Source: Kineococcus endophyticus
Lineage (GTDB): Bacteria; Actinomycetota; Actinomycetes; Actinomycetales; Kineococcaceae
Direction of reading: 5' to 3'
DNA length: 64,000 nucleotides
Assembly: GCF_040796495.1 (NCBI RefSeq)
Contig: NZ_JBFNQN010000008.1
Span: 186,001-250,000, forward strand
Below, in pieces: positions 50,615 to 59,502 of the stretch. A program made the position numbers and the translations under genes. Position 1 is the stretch's first letter. Each line of letters starts with the position of its first letter. The notes beneath the pieces are model-generated. The model ran no database searches and was not told the DNA's origin. It saw only the letters and a program-made list of their open reading frames with translations.

Positions 50615-51655
50615 ATGTCGTCGGTCTCGAGGATCGACGGGTTCCAGCGTCGGCACCCCGTCGTCGGCTACCCCCTGGCGGTCGTCTACAAGTTCTTCGA
50701 GGACCAGGGCGCCTACCTCGCCGTCATCATCACGTACTACGGGCTGCTGAGCCTCGTGCCGCTGCTCCTGCTGCTGTCGACGATCCTCGGGTTCGTCCTG
50801 GCGGGGAACCCGGGCGCGCAGGACGCCATCGTCAACTCCGCGGTCTCGCAGATCCCGGTCATCGGCAAGGAGATCGGTGACCCCGGGGCCGTCGGCGGAG
50901 GTGGCGTCGGGTTGGCCATCGGCATCGTCGGCGCCCTCTACGGGTCCCTCGGGGTGGGGCTGGCGGTGCAGAACGCCGTGAACACCGCGTGGGGCATCCC
51001 GCGCAACGAACGCCCCAACCCGTTCAAGGCGCGGTTGCGGAGCTTGCTGCTCATGGTGACGGCGGGGTTGTTCGTCGTCGGGACGACGGTGCTCAACGCG
51101 GTCCTGTCGGACCTGTTCACCGGGACCCTGGCCTCCATGGCGAGTCGGCTCGGCTACACAGTCCTCGCCGGGGTGGGTTTCACCTTCGCCTTCTGGCTCG
51201 CCGCGGCGCACCGCCCTCCGTTCCGCACCATCCTGCCGGGGGCCGTCCTCATGGCTGTCCTGTGGCAACTGCTGCAGATCTTCGGTCTCGGTCTGGTCAC
51301 CCTGGTCGGGGAACGCAGCAGTGTGTCCAACCAGGTCTTCACCGCGGTCCTCGGCCTCATCGCGTTCTTGTTCGTCACCTCCGTCTGCGTCGTCCTGTGC
51401 GTCGAGATCGACGTCGTGCGCAGTCGTCGCCTGTACCCGCGGGCGCTGCTCACCCCCTTCACCGACGCCGTCGAACTCACCGCGGGCGACCAGCGCGCCT
51501 ACACCCGCATCGCCAAGGCGCAGCGGCACAAGGGGTTCGAGAAGGTCCACGTCGAGTTCGGGGAGTCACCCCTCGAGCAGCGGCGTGCGGCCGAGGCGGC
51601 CGGCGAGGAACGAGCAGACGGTGATCTGGAGCGGGTGGTAGAGGATGACCGGTAG
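50615..51655 (+). CDS. YihY/BrkB family membrane protein
   Basis: Inner-membrane protein formerly mislabelled ribonuclease BN; no activity known. The 346-residue protein has the start YKFFEDQGAYLAVIITYYGLLSLVPLLLL, typical of the family, and six helices, with LYGSLGVGLAVQNAVNTAWGIPRNERPN and a cytoplasmic charged tail. The ATG at 50615 is preferred over upstream frames because family similarity begins there. The last 90 bp overlap the convergent symporter gene. Confidence 0.9.
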   Translation: MSSVSRIDGFQRRHPVVGYPLAVVYKFFEDQGAYLAVIITYYGLLSLVPLLLLLSTILGFVLAGNPGAQDAIVNSAVSQIPVIGKEIGDPGAVGGGGVGLAIGIVGALYGSLGVGLAVQNAVNTAWGIPRNERPNPFKARLRSLLLMVTAGLFVVGTTVLNAVLSDLFTGTLASMASRLGYTVLAGVGFTFAFWLAAAHRPPFRTILPGAVLMAVLWQLLQIFGLGLVTLVGERSSVSNQVFTAVLGLIAFLFVTSVCVVLCVEIDVVRSRRLYPRALLTPFTDAVELTAGDQRAYTRIAKAQRHKGFEKVHVEFGESPLEQRRAAEAAGEERADGDLERVVEDDR

Positions 51656-52552
51656 GGCCACCAGACCCACGACGTGAGGGTCGAACAGCACCGTCGCCAT
51701 CGGCAGCCCCGTCGCCAGCGACTTGTTCGACCCGCAGAACGCGATGGTGACCCGGTCCGCGCGGTTCGCCCGCCACAGCCGCGGAACCCACCACGCCACG
51801 GCGAGGACGGCGGCCAGGAACGCGGCCGCGCACAGCACGACGACGACGACCTCGGCGACCGTGACCTCCTGCCAGACCCCCTGCCGGACCCCGCGGCTGA
51901 ACGCGGCGTAGACCACGGCGACGATGACGCCGCGGTCCAGCAGGGTCAGCCTGCGCTTGTGGGCGCGCACCCAGTCCCCGATCCAGCGGCCCGCGACGAG
52001 GCCGACGAGGAACGGCACGAGGAGCTGCAGCAGGATCCGGCCCACCGCGCCCGCGTCCGGGCCGGCGCCGCTGGACCCGAGGAGCACCGCGGCCAGCAGC
52101 GGGGTGAGCCCGATCCCGGCGAGGTTGGAGACGGTGGCGCTGACGACGGCCCCCGGCACGTTCCCGTGGGCCATGGCGGTGAACACGACGCACGACTGGA
52201 CCGTCGAGGGCAGCGCCGAGAGGAACAGCAGCCCCGCCACCAGACCGTCGTCGAGCAACCCGCCGACCACGAACGCCATGAGCAGCCCCAGCAGCGGGAA
52301 CAGCAGGAACGTCGTCGCGCCGACGGCGCCCTGCAACCGCCAGTTCCGCAGGCCGGCGACGGCTTCGGCCGGGGCCATGCGGGCGCCGTAGACGAAGAAG
52401 AGGATGCCGACACCGACCGTCGTGCCCCAGGAGAACCCGGTGGCGACGACGCCACCGGCCGGCAGCAGGGCGGCGACGAGGACGGCCGTCAGGATGGCGA
52501 CCACGAAGGGTTCGACGCGGCGCAGGACGGGGACCTCGGACCAGCGGCGCAC
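51566..52552 (-). CDS. Bile acid:sodium symporter family transporter (YfeH/SBF-like)
   Basis: Ten-helix membrane protein of 328 residues in the BASS superfamily, substrate unknown. Motifs ILFFVYGARMAPAEAV, LSALPSTVQSCVVFTAMAHGNVPGAV and FCGSNKSLATGLPMA correspond to the crossover and sodium-site regions of the YfeH-like group. The GTG at 52552 follows TAGGGT (52560-52565, minus) by 7 nt, and that -10 overlaps the stop codon of the upstream peptidase gene. The 3' end overlaps yihY antisense by 90 bp. Confidence 0.88.
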   Translation of the reverse strand: MRRWSEVPVLRRVEPFVVAILTAVLVAALLPAGGVVATGFSWGTTVGVGILFFVYGARMAPAEAVAGLRNWRLQGAVGATTFLLFPLLGLLMAFVVGGLLDDGLVAGLLFLSALPSTVQSCVVFTAMAHGNVPGAVVSATVSNLAGIGLTPLLAAVLLGSSGAGPDAGAVGRILLQLLVPFLVGLVAGRWIGDWVRAHKRRLTLLDRGVIVAVVYAAFSRGVRQGVWQEVTVAEVVVVVLCAAAFLAAVLAVAWWVPRLWRANRADRVTIAFCGSNKSLATGLPMATVLFDPHVVGLVALPVILYHPLQITVCSFLAGRLGRTPLLEG

Positions 52553-52562
52553 GCGCGGAACC

Positions 52563-53912
52563 CTACTGCCGGGGGCCGGAGCCGTTGCCCAGGGCCGTGA
52601 ACAGGGAGAGCACCGTGCGCAGCCCGTCGCGGGCGACCTCGACGGGCAGGGGCTCGTCGGCTGCGTGCTGACCGCAGCCCGGGTAGGAGTGCGGGACCCA
52701 CAGCGTCGGCAGGCCGAGGACGTCGGTGAAGACGCCGTTGGGCAGCGTGCCGCCGAGGCTCGGCAGGACGACGAGCCGGCCGTCGGTGGCCGGCTCCAGG
52801 ACCGAGCGCGCCCACCGCACCCACGGGTCGGACAGCGGCGTGCGGCTGGCCGGTTCGCCGTGGGCGCGGACGGTGACCTCGGCGAACCCGTGCGCGTCGA
52901 GGTGCTCGCGCAGGACCTCCTCGAGTCGGCCGACGTCCGTGCCGGCGACGTGGCGGAACTGCAGGACGGCCCGCGCCCGGCCGGGGATCGCACCGACGGG
53001 GTGGTCGACGTCGCCGGCGCCGAGGGCGAGGACCTCGAGGGTGTTCCCGGCGTGCAGGCGTTCGGCGGGTGTGCGGTCCGGATCGCCCCAGCCCGGGGAG
53101 TTCTCGGGCTCGGGGACCGCTCGCAGCGCGGCGCGGACCTCGTCGTCGACCGGCGGGGCCTGCAGCGCCGGGACCTGCAGGCGGCCGTCCCCGTCGACCA
53201 AGGAGGCCACGGCCGCGGCGAGCGTCGTCGCCGGGTTGCGCAGGACGCCGCCCCAGTTGCCGGAGTGCCGGGCGTCCGGGCGCAGGTCGACGTCGAGCTG
53301 GACCTGCGCGGCCGCGCGGGTGCCGAGGAACAGGGTGGGACGGTCGGCGGCCACCCGCGGGCCGTCCGAGGCGACGAGGACGTCGGCCCGCAGGTCGTCG
53401 CGGTGGGCGGCTGCGAACTCCGCGAGGCCGGGCGACCCGACCTCTTCCGCCGATTCCACGAGGACGGTGACGTTGAACCCCAGCCGGCCGCGGTGGGCCA
53501 GCAGCAGCCGCAGCGCCGCCAGGTTCAGCAGGTGCTGCCCCTTGTTGTCGGCACTGCCCCGGCCGTACCAGCGGTCCCCCTCCCGCGTGAGCGTCCACGG
53601 GTCGAGGTCGGCGCGCCAGGGGATCGAGACGTCCACGACGTCGGCGTGGCCGTACAGCAGGACCGTCGCCAGGTCCGGGTCCTCCCGACGCGTGGCGAGG
53701 AGGAACGGCGCCGCCGTCTCGTGCACCGCGACCTGGAACCCGCTGTCCCGCAGCGTCGGTCCGAGCTGGTCGGTCAGGTAGGCGAGGACGTGCGGCCGGC
53801 CGGACGGGTCGCTGCTGACCGTGCGGTGGGCCACCGCACGGGCCAGGTCGGCCTCGAACTCCCCACCGGTGACGTAGGTGTCGGCGGCCAGGCGCAGGTC
53901 CTCGGGGAGCAC
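52563..53912 (-). CDS. M20 family dipeptidase/metallopeptidase
   Basis: Dizinc exopeptidase of the M20 family (449 residues). Motifs include LYGHADVVDV with first metal ligands, GRGSADNKGQ with the bridging Asp, ESAEEVGSPGL with the base and ligand Glu, and the late HSGNWGG in the dimerisation/lid domain and CGQHAADE. The GTG start at 53912 follows TAGCCT (53919-53924, minus) by 6 nt: probably leaderless. Physiological peptide unknown. Confidence 0.93.
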   Translation of the reverse strand: MLPEDLRLAADTYVTGGEFEADLARAVAHRTVSSDPSGRPHVLAYLTDQLGPTLRDSGFQVAVHETAAPFLLATRREDPDLATVLLYGHADVVDVSIPWRADLDPWTLTREGDRWYGRGSADNKGQHLLNLAALRLLLAHRGRLGFNVTVLVESAEEVGSPGLAEFAAAHRDDLRADVLVASDGPRVAADRPTLFLGTRAAAQVQLDVDLRPDARHSGNWGGVLRNPATTLAAAVASLVDGDGRLQVPALQAPPVDDEVRAALRAVPEPENSPGWGDPDRTPAERLHAGNTLEVLALGAGDVDHPVGAIPGRARAVLQFRHVAGTDVGRLEEVLREHLDAHGFAEVTVRAHGEPASRTPLSDPWVRWARSVLEPATDGRLVVLPSLGGTLPNGVFTDVLGLPTLWVPHSYPGCGQHAADEPLPVEVARDGLRTVLSLFTALGNGSGPRQ

Positions 53913-53965
53913 GCGCGCAGGCTACGGGCCTCGTCGCGGAGGCAGGCGTGCGGCACAGTGGCGCC

Positions 53966-54808
53966 ATGACCGGTCCGCTGATCGACGTCCACGCGCTGCA
54001 GCACGAGCTCGCCGGCGAGGACCCGCCCGTCCTGCTCGACGTGCGCTGGGCGCTCGGCGGTCCCGACGGCGCGTCGGAGTACGCCGCCGGCCACCTGCCG
54101 GGGGCGGTCTACGTCGACCTCGACACGCAGCTGTCGCGTCCTCGCCGCGCCGGCGAGGGACGGCATCCGCTGCCCGATCCCGTCGCGCTGCAGGAGGTGC
54201 TGCGGGACGCCGGGGTCCGTACCGGTTCCCGGGTGGTCGTGTACGACGCCGCCGCGTCGACGAGCGCGGCCCGGGGCTGGTGGGTCCTGCGCTGGGCGGG
54301 GCTGCAGGACGTGCGGGTGCTCGACGGCGGGCTGGCGGCGTGGACGGCCGCCGGGTTCGAGGTGGCCACCGCGGTGCCGCTGCCCGAGCCCGGCGACGTC
54401 GAGGTCGTCCCCGGCGCGCTGGCGGTGCTCGACGCGGGGCAGGTCGGCGACCTCGCCCGGACCGGCCTGGTGCTCGACGCCCGGGCGGCCGAGCGCTACC
54501 GCGGTGACGTCGAACCCGTGGACCCCGTGGCCGGGCACGTCCCCGGTGCGGTGAACTCCCCCACGACGGCGAACGTCTCGACGGACGGCACCTTCCTGTC
54601 CCCGGCCGACCTGCGTTCCCGGTTCGCGGCCGCGGGCGTCGGTTCCGGAGCTCCCGTCGGCGTGTACTGCGGGTCCGGGGTGACGGCGGCGCACACGCTC
54701 CTCGCGCTGGAGGCCGCCGGGTTCTCCGGAACCCTCTACCCGGGGTCGTGGTCGGAGTGGGTCGCCGACCCCGCCCGGCCGGTCGCGACGGGCGCCGACC
54801 CGGGGTGA
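53966..54808 (+). CDS. Thiosulfate/3-mercaptopyruvate sulfurtransferase
   Basis: Tandem rhodanese enzyme of 280 residues. The N-terminal inactive domain (VLLDVRWALGG ... AGHLPGAVYVDLD) is followed by a catalytic domain with the active-site loop YCGSGVTAAHTLLAL (Cys in CGSGVTA). The ATG at 53966 lies 6 nt after CACAGT, a weak -10-like hexamer. It overlaps the next gene by 4 nt (GTGA). Confidence 0.92.
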   Translation: MTGPLIDVHALQHELAGEDPPVLLDVRWALGGPDGASEYAAGHLPGAVYVDLDTQLSRPRRAGEGRHPLPDPVALQEVLRDAGVRTGSRVVVYDAAASTSAARGWWVLRWAGLQDVRVLDGGLAAWTAAGFEVATAVPLPEPGDVEVVPGALAVLDAGQVGDLARTGLVLDARAAERYRGDVEPVDPVAGHVPGAVNSPTTANVSTDGTFLSPADLRSRFAAAGVGSGAPVGVYCGSGVTAAHTLLALEAAGFSGTLYPGSWSEWVADPARPVATGADPG

Positions 54809-55653
54809 TCGTCGAGCGGGTGGCCGACGGCGTCTCGACCGTCGTCCACCGCGTCCGGACCCGCGGGCGGACGTGGTACCTCCGGTTCGGCGAGGAACCC
54901 GAGGACGACCTCTGGACCGACGCGGAACTGCACGCGCGCCTGCTCGCGGCCGGAGTTCCCGTACCGCGCTTCGTCGCCGTCGCGTGGGTGCCGGACGCGG
55001 ACCGGTCGGCAGGCCTGACGACCGAGGTGCCCGGCGGACCGCTCACGGACGTGCGGCACGCCCCCGCGGTGCTGGAGGTGGCGGGACGACACCTGCGGAC
55101 GGTGAACTCGTTCCCGGTCGACGGTTTCGGGTTCGTCCGGCGCCGGGGTCCGGGGTGGCCCCTGCGGGGTGAGTTCACCACGCACGAGGATTTCGTCCGG
55201 TCGCACCTGCCGCATCCCTGGCCGGGACGGTTGGGCGCGTTGTTCTCCGTGGACGAGCTGGACCGGCTCGCTGGGTTCGTCGAGGACCAGGTGGCACTCG
55301 ACGTCCCCCCGACGCTGGTGCACGGGGACTTGGACGTGACTCCCGTGTTCTGCGTCGGAGCGCAGTTCACCGGGTTCATCGACTTCGGTGAGGCCCGCGG
55401 CGCCGAACCGTGGTTCGACCTCGCACACTTCCTGCTGCACGACGGCGAAACCCTGCCCGCCGGCCTGCTGCCGCACCTCCTGCGGGGGTACGGACCGACC
55501 GTGGGTGAGGACGCACTGCGGCGCAGTGCCGCCCTCCTCGGGCTGCGGCAGCTCTGCCGGTGGTTGGGTCCGCTGCGCGAACTGTCCGACGACCACCCGC
55601 AGGTGCGGCACCGGGTCTGGAGGTTGCGGGAACTGCTCGACGACCCGGAGTGA
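54805..55653 (+). CDS. Aminoglycoside phosphotransferase-like kinase, degenerate
   Basis: 282-residue member of the phosphotransferase (APH) family. It has the catalytic loop HGDLDVTPVF, where the Asn of HGD-x4-N is replaced, and the metal motif IDFGEARGAEPWFDLAHFLL in place of DxG/D. The nucleotide lobe (VERVADGVSTVVHRVRTRGRTWYLRFG) is recognisable. The missing Asn questions catalysis. It is translationally coupled to the sulfurtransferase gene. Substrate unknown; drug resistance should not be assumed. Confidence 0.82.
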   Translation: MIVERVADGVSTVVHRVRTRGRTWYLRFGEEPEDDLWTDAELHARLLAAGVPVPRFVAVAWVPDADRSAGLTTEVPGGPLTDVRHAPAVLEVAGRHLRTVNSFPVDGFGFVRRRGPGWPLRGEFTTHEDFVRSHLPHPWPGRLGALFSVDELDRLAGFVEDQVALDVPPTLVHGDLDVTPVFCVGAQFTGFIDFGEARGAEPWFDLAHFLLHDGETLPAGLLPHLLRGYGPTVGEDALRRSAALLGLRQLCRWLGPLRELSDDHPQVRHRVWRLRELLDDPE

Positions 55654-55799
55654 GGTTCCTCCGAGCCTGTGGACGGTGGACCACACCGTGTCGGAAGTGG
55701 CTGGTACAACTGGGACGGGGCAGGCTGGATCTACGGGAACCGTTGCAGCACAACGTGTTCAGCCTTGCCAGCGTCGCGGCCCTGGCGTACTCTCACGCC
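55654..55799 (+). promoter_or_regulatory. Leader region with a near-consensus promoter for the HNH gene
   Basis: TTGCCA (55765-55770), 17-nt spacer, TACTCT (55788-55793), then 6 nt to the ATG at 55800. Both boxes and spacing are good, supporting leaderless expression. Confidence 0.65.
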
Positions 55800-57068
55800 A
55801 TGACACCTGCGGCTGCACCCCTGGAGCAGATGACTCCCGCGCAGCTGATCGACGTCATCACCGACACCGAACGACAGGTCCGCGCCCTGCTGGCCCGCCA
55901 GGTCCAGGCCACCGCCCGCTACGCCCAGCTCATGACCGGACGCGCCGGCGGGGACAGCGCCACCACCCGCGAGATCGCCCTGGCCCGGCAGGTGTCCCCC
56001 TCCACCGGCACCGCACTCGTCGCGGCCGCCACGGTGCTGGTCCAGGACATGCCCATCACCTTGGCCGCGCTGGCCGAGGGGCTCATCACCGAACGCGCCG
56101 CCCGCGACGTGGTCACCGCCACCACCCACGTCAGCGCCGCCGACCGCGCCCTCATCGACGCGCGGATGCGGCGGGAGTACCGCCGACCCGGCGTCGGGCC
56201 TCGCTACCTCGCCGGCGCCGCCCGCGCCCTGGCCGACGCCGCCGACCCGGCCGCGGCGGTCGAGAGGAACCGTCGAGCCGAGGGCACTCGCCGCTGCACC
56301 GTCCGCCCCGGCGCCGACCACATGACGTTCTTCACCGCCGTGGGCACCCCGGCCGCCAACCTCACCCTGCTCACCACCCTGCGCCACGCGGCCACCGAGC
56401 AGTTGCGCGCTGACCCGAGTGACCAGCGGAGCGAGGACCAGGCGATGTACGACGTCCTGTTCGCCCGCGTCACCGGCACCGAGATCGTCACCGGCAGCAT
56501 CACCGGGCAGGTCCCGGTCACCGTGGAGCTGGTCATGGACGAGGCGGCACTGCTGCGGGAGGGGACCACCTCGGCGCGGGTCTGGTGCGAGGGCATCGAC
56601 GGCGGCCCGATCCCCGCGCAGCAGGCGCGGGAGATGGTTCTGGACGCCGCCGAGAGGGAGCGGACCTGGGTCCGGCGGCTGTACCGCAGGCCAGGAACCG
56701 ACGAGCTGGTCGCGATGGACGCGAAGTCCCGGCTGTTCCCACCGGCCCTGGCCCGCTTCCTCAGAAGACGGGATCAGCGGTGTGCGACGCCGTGGTGCGA
56801 GGCGCCGATCCGGCACGTCGACCACGTCACCCCCTGGTCCCGTGGAGGGACGACGAGCATCGCGAACGGGCAGGGGCTGTGCCGCTCGTGCAACTACACC
56901 AAGGACCTGCCCGGGTTCAGCACAACCAGCGACGACCTGGGCAGGACGACACTCACCACGAGAACGGGGCACCGGTACCGGAGAGAACCACCCCCGGTCC
57001 TGGGGCACCCCACCCTGTCCGAACGACGTCGACGCGACCGTCGGCGCTCAGGAAGCGCAGTGCCGTGA
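55800..57068 (+). CDS. DUF222 domain protein with C-terminal HNH nuclease motif
   Basis: 422-residue protein typical of multicopy actinobacterial families. Residues about 10-300 are helical DUF222 (MTPAQLIDVITDTERQVRALLARQVQATARYAQL), and the C-terminus has an HNH motif (RCATPWCEAPIRHVDHVTPWSRGGTTSIANGQGLCRSCNYTKD) with zinc-binding cysteines and catalytic HVDH. These genes are often mobile or duplicated, but no element boundaries were seen. The last 116 bp overlap the convergent phosphatase gene. Confidence 0.9.
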   Translation: MTPAAAPLEQMTPAQLIDVITDTERQVRALLARQVQATARYAQLMTGRAGGDSATTREIALARQVSPSTGTALVAAATVLVQDMPITLAALAEGLITERAARDVVTATTHVSAADRALIDARMRREYRRPGVGPRYLAGAARALADAADPAAAVERNRRAEGTRRCTVRPGADHMTFFTAVGTPAANLTLLTTLRHAATEQLRADPSDQRSEDQAMYDVLFARVTGTEIVTGSITGQVPVTVELVMDEAALLREGTTSARVWCEGIDGGPIPAQQAREMVLDAAERERTWVRRLYRRPGTDELVAMDAKSRLFPPALARFLRRRDQRCATPWCEAPIRHVDHVTPWSRGGTTSIANGQGLCRSCNYTKDLPGFSTTSDDLGRTTLTTRTGHRYRREPPPVLGHPTLSERRRRDRRRSGSAVP

Positions 57069-57576
57069 CGGCGCCGTCCCGGAACTCGGGGCGGACCCCC
57101 TCGCCGTGCGCGAGCGGCGGACCCCAGCCCGCGGTGGACGCGTGCGGCAGCGCCGCCACCAGCGCCAGTTCGACGGCGCCGCCGTGGCCCACGAGGAGCG
57201 CCTCCTCGCCGTCGGCGCACGCCTGGACCGTCGCGGTCCAGACGCCGAGGTGCGCCTCCGCGACCGCCCGCAACTCGGCGTCGGCGCGCACGAGCCGGCC
57301 CAGCTGCGCGAAGGGGTCCGGCCACGCCCACTGGGCGTGCCGGGGAAAGCCTGGTTCCCGGTACCAGTCCGGGAACTCGACCGTCTCGTCGACGGCGCAC
57401 CCCATCGCCAGGGCGGTCTCCACCCCGCGGGGGACGTGGCTCGTCACCACCCGCGCGTACGGGCCGCCCGACCACGTGGCGGCGAGCTCGACGCCGGCCT
57501 GGGACAGCTGCGACCCCCGACCACGGCCGGGACCCTTCTTCGTGAGGCTGTGCCGTCGTACGTCGAGCGTGCGCAC
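56953..57576 (-). CDS. Histidine phosphatase superfamily protein
   Basis: 207-residue phosphatase with the phosphohistidine motif VRRHSLTKKG (R-H-S in place of R-H-G) and a second catalytic His in LLVGHGGAVELA. Substrate unknown. The GTG start at 57576 is 6 nt after GATCGT (57583-57588, minus), a weak -10. The 3' end overlaps the HNH gene, and the last 35-40 codons may not be conserved. Confidence 0.8.
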   Translation of the reverse strand: MRTLDVRRHSLTKKGPGRGRGSQLSQAGVELAATWSGGPYARVVTSHVPRGVETALAMGCAVDETVEFPDWYREPGFPRHAQWAWPDPFAQLGRLVRADAELRAVAEAHLGVWTATVQACADGEEALLVGHGGAVELALVAALPHASTAGWGPPLAHGEGVRPEFRDGAVTALRFLSADGRVDVVRTGWGAPGPGVVLSGTGAPFSW

Positions 57577-57633
57577 CCGGGAACGATCCCAGACCACGTC
57601 CCCCACCCCCTCCCCGGCCCACCGGCCAGCGTG

Positions 57634-57639
57634 TAGCGT
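57634..57639 (+). promoter_or_regulatory. -10 of the leaderless Gfo/Idh oxidoreductase gene
   Basis: TAGCGT ending 7 nt before GTG 57647. Confidence 0.55.
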
Positions 57640-57646
57640 CGAGATC

Positions 57647-58732
57647 GTGGTCGCTGCTGACATCACCCCGGACCAGACCAAGACCTCCCGGACGAGGATC
57701 ATCCACGTCGGGCTCGGCGGCTGGGGAGGTGACTGGGAACGCAACGCCATCCCCCCGGTGACCGAGGTCGACCGGGTCGCCATCGTCGACGCCCACGAGC
57801 CGACCCTGCGCGCCGCCCAGGAGAAGCTCGACCTGCCCGACGACATGTGCTTCACCTCCCTCACCGCAGCGGCGGAGGCGGTCCCCGCCGAGGGCGTCGT
57901 CGTCACCGCCCCGATGGACTTCCACGTGCCCGTCGCCCTGGAGGCGCTGGAGGCCGGACTCCACGTCCTCGTCGAGAAGCCGTTCGCCGGCACGGTCGCC
58001 GAGGCCCGGACCGCGGTGGAACGCGCCGAGGAGCTCGGCCTCGTCCTGCAGGTCAGCCAGAACTACCGCTTCTACCCCGGCCCGCAGAAGGTCCGCGAGC
58101 TGCTGGCCGCGGGCACGGTCGGCGACCTGTCCGTCGTCCACGTCGACTTCCGGCGCTGGGACCACGACGCCCCCGTCGAGACGTACCGGCACTACCAGTT
58201 CCCGCACCCGCTCATCTACGACATGGCGATCCACCACTTCGACCTGCTGCGCATGACGACCGGTCGCGAGGCGGTGAGCGTCTACGCCAAGGTCACCGAC
58301 CCCTCGTGGAGCAAGTACACCGAGGAGGCCGCGGCGGTCCTCGTCATCGAGCTCGAGGGCGGGCTCGTCTGCAGCTACCGCGGCAGCTGGGTCTCCCGCG
58401 CCCCGGAGACGCACTGGGACGGGGAGTGGGTGTTCGAGGGCCAGGACGGCTACGTCACCCTCGCCGGCCGCGGCAACTCCGGCCCCGCCGACGACGAGGT
58501 GCGCGTCGGACTGGCGGGCGGGGTCGCCGAAGCCGTCGAGCTGCCGGCGGTGGACGTCTGGGGCCGGTCCGCGGGGCTGCGGCAGTTCGCGCGGGCCATC
58601 CGCGGCGGCGGGGCGCCCGACGTCACGGGCCGCTCCAACCTCGGCAGCGTCGCGCTCATGGAGGCCGCCGCCCGGTCGGCGGCGTCCGGGAAGGTGGAAC
58701 CCGTGGAACAGCTCGGAGGCACGGTCGCATGA
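57647..58732 (+). CDS. Gfo/Idh/MocA family oxidoreductase
   Basis: NAD(P)-dependent sugar or inositol dehydrogenase of 361 residues. The Rossmann motif [14 protein letters not shown], the conserved [10 protein letters not shown] (Glu-Lys-Pro) and the His in [12 protein letters not shown] are present. It is coupled by 4 nt to a ThuA gene (ATGA), so both probably act on the same carbohydrate. Leaderless GTG start. Confidence 0.93.
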   Translation: MVAADITPDQTKTSRTRIIHVGLGGWGGDWERNAIPPVTEVDRVAIVDAHEPTLRAAQEKLDLPDDMCFTSLTAAAEAVPAEGVVVTAPMDFHVPVALEALEAGLHVLVEKPFAGTVAEARTAVERAEELGLVLQVSQNYRFYPGPQKVRELLAAGTVGDLSVVHVDFRRWDHDAPVETYRHYQFPHPLIYDMAIHHFDLLRMTTGREAVSVYAKVTDPSWSKYTEEAAAVLVIELEGGLVCSYRGSWVSRAPETHWDGEWVFEGQDGYVTLAGRGNSGPADDEVRVGLAGGVAEAVELPAVDVWGRSAGLRQFARAIRGGGAPDVTGRSNLGSVALMEAAARSAASGKVEPVEQLGGTVA

Positions 58733-59457
58733 GGGTCCTGGTCTGGAACGAAGGCGTCCACGAGGCGAACAGCTCGCCCCCCGACATCGGCGAGTACTAC
58801 CCCGAGGGCATGCACGGCGCGATCGCCGCGGGACTGCGGCGGCTCCTGCCGCAGGCCGAGGTGTCCACCGCGACGCTCGCCGACCCCGAGCACGGTCTGA
58901 ACGCGGACGTCCTGGACCGGACCGACGTCCTGCTCTGGTGGGGGCACGCCGCCCACGACCAGGTCGACGACGCGGTGGTGGCGCGGGTGAAGCAGCACGT
59001 CCTCGGTGGGATGGGTCTGCTGGTCCTGCACTCGGGGCACTTCTCGAAGATCTTCCGGGAACTGCTCGGCACCACCTGCTCGCTGGCGTGGCGCAACGAG
59101 GGCGAACAGGAACTGGTCTGGACGGTCAAGCCGTCGCACCCCATCGCCCAGGGGATCCCGCACCCGATCGTGATCCCCCGCCAGGAGATGTACGGGGAGC
59201 TGTTCGACATCCCCGACCCCGACGACCTCGTGTTCATCAGCTCGTTCGCGGGCGGTGAGGTGTTCCGCTCGGGCGTCACGTTCACCCGCGGTCAGGGGAA
59301 GATCTTCTACTTCTCCCCCGGCGACCAGGAGTACCCCGTCTACCAGCAGGCCGAGATCCAGCAGGTGCTGGCCAACGGCGTCCGCTGGGCCGCGCCCACC
59401 ACGGACCGGCGGGCCGCCCCGGACGTCACGAACCCGCCGCGGCAGTGGGTGCTCTGA
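58729..59457 (+). CDS. ThuA domain protein (trehalose-utilisation family)
   Basis: 242-residue protein with the ThuA glutamine amidotransferase-like fold ([60 protein letters not shown]). The family takes part in disaccharide catabolism in rhizobia, but its enzymatic step is unclear. It overlaps the oxidoreductase gene and ends before a strong terminator. Confidence 0.9.
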   Translation: MRVLVWNEGVHEANSSPPDIGEYYPEGMHGAIAAGLRRLLPQAEVSTATLADPEHGLNADVLDRTDVLLWWGHAAHDQVDDAVVARVKQHVLGGMGLLVLHSGHFSKIFRELLGTTCSLAWRNEGEQELVWTVKPSHPIAQGIPHPIVIPRQEMYGELFDIPDPDDLVFISSFAGGEVFRSGVTFTRGQGKIFYFSPGDQEYPVYQQAEIQQVLANGVRWAAPTTDRRAAPDVTNPPRQWVL

Positions 59458-59464
59458 CCTGAGC

Positions 59465-59497
59465 GTGGGGTGGGGCCCCGCGAGGGCCCCACCCCAC
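59465..59497. terminator. Bidirectional terminator between the ThuA gene and trmI
   Basis: Perfect 14-bp stem GTGGGGTGGGGCCC (59465-59478) with GGGCCCCACCCCAC (59484-59497), loop CGCGA, between convergent genes. Confidence 0.9.
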
Positions 59498-59502
59498 GAC
59501 GG

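Noticed and set aside
54805-55653. Aminoglycoside resistance gene
   Set aside because: Only fold-level similarity; the catalytic-loop Asn is missing and the context is sulfur metabolism.
55800-57068. HNH/DUF222 gene as part of a mobile element or prophage
   Set aside because: No terminal repeats, integrase, phage genes or target duplication nearby; such genes are dispersed singletons in many actinomycetes.
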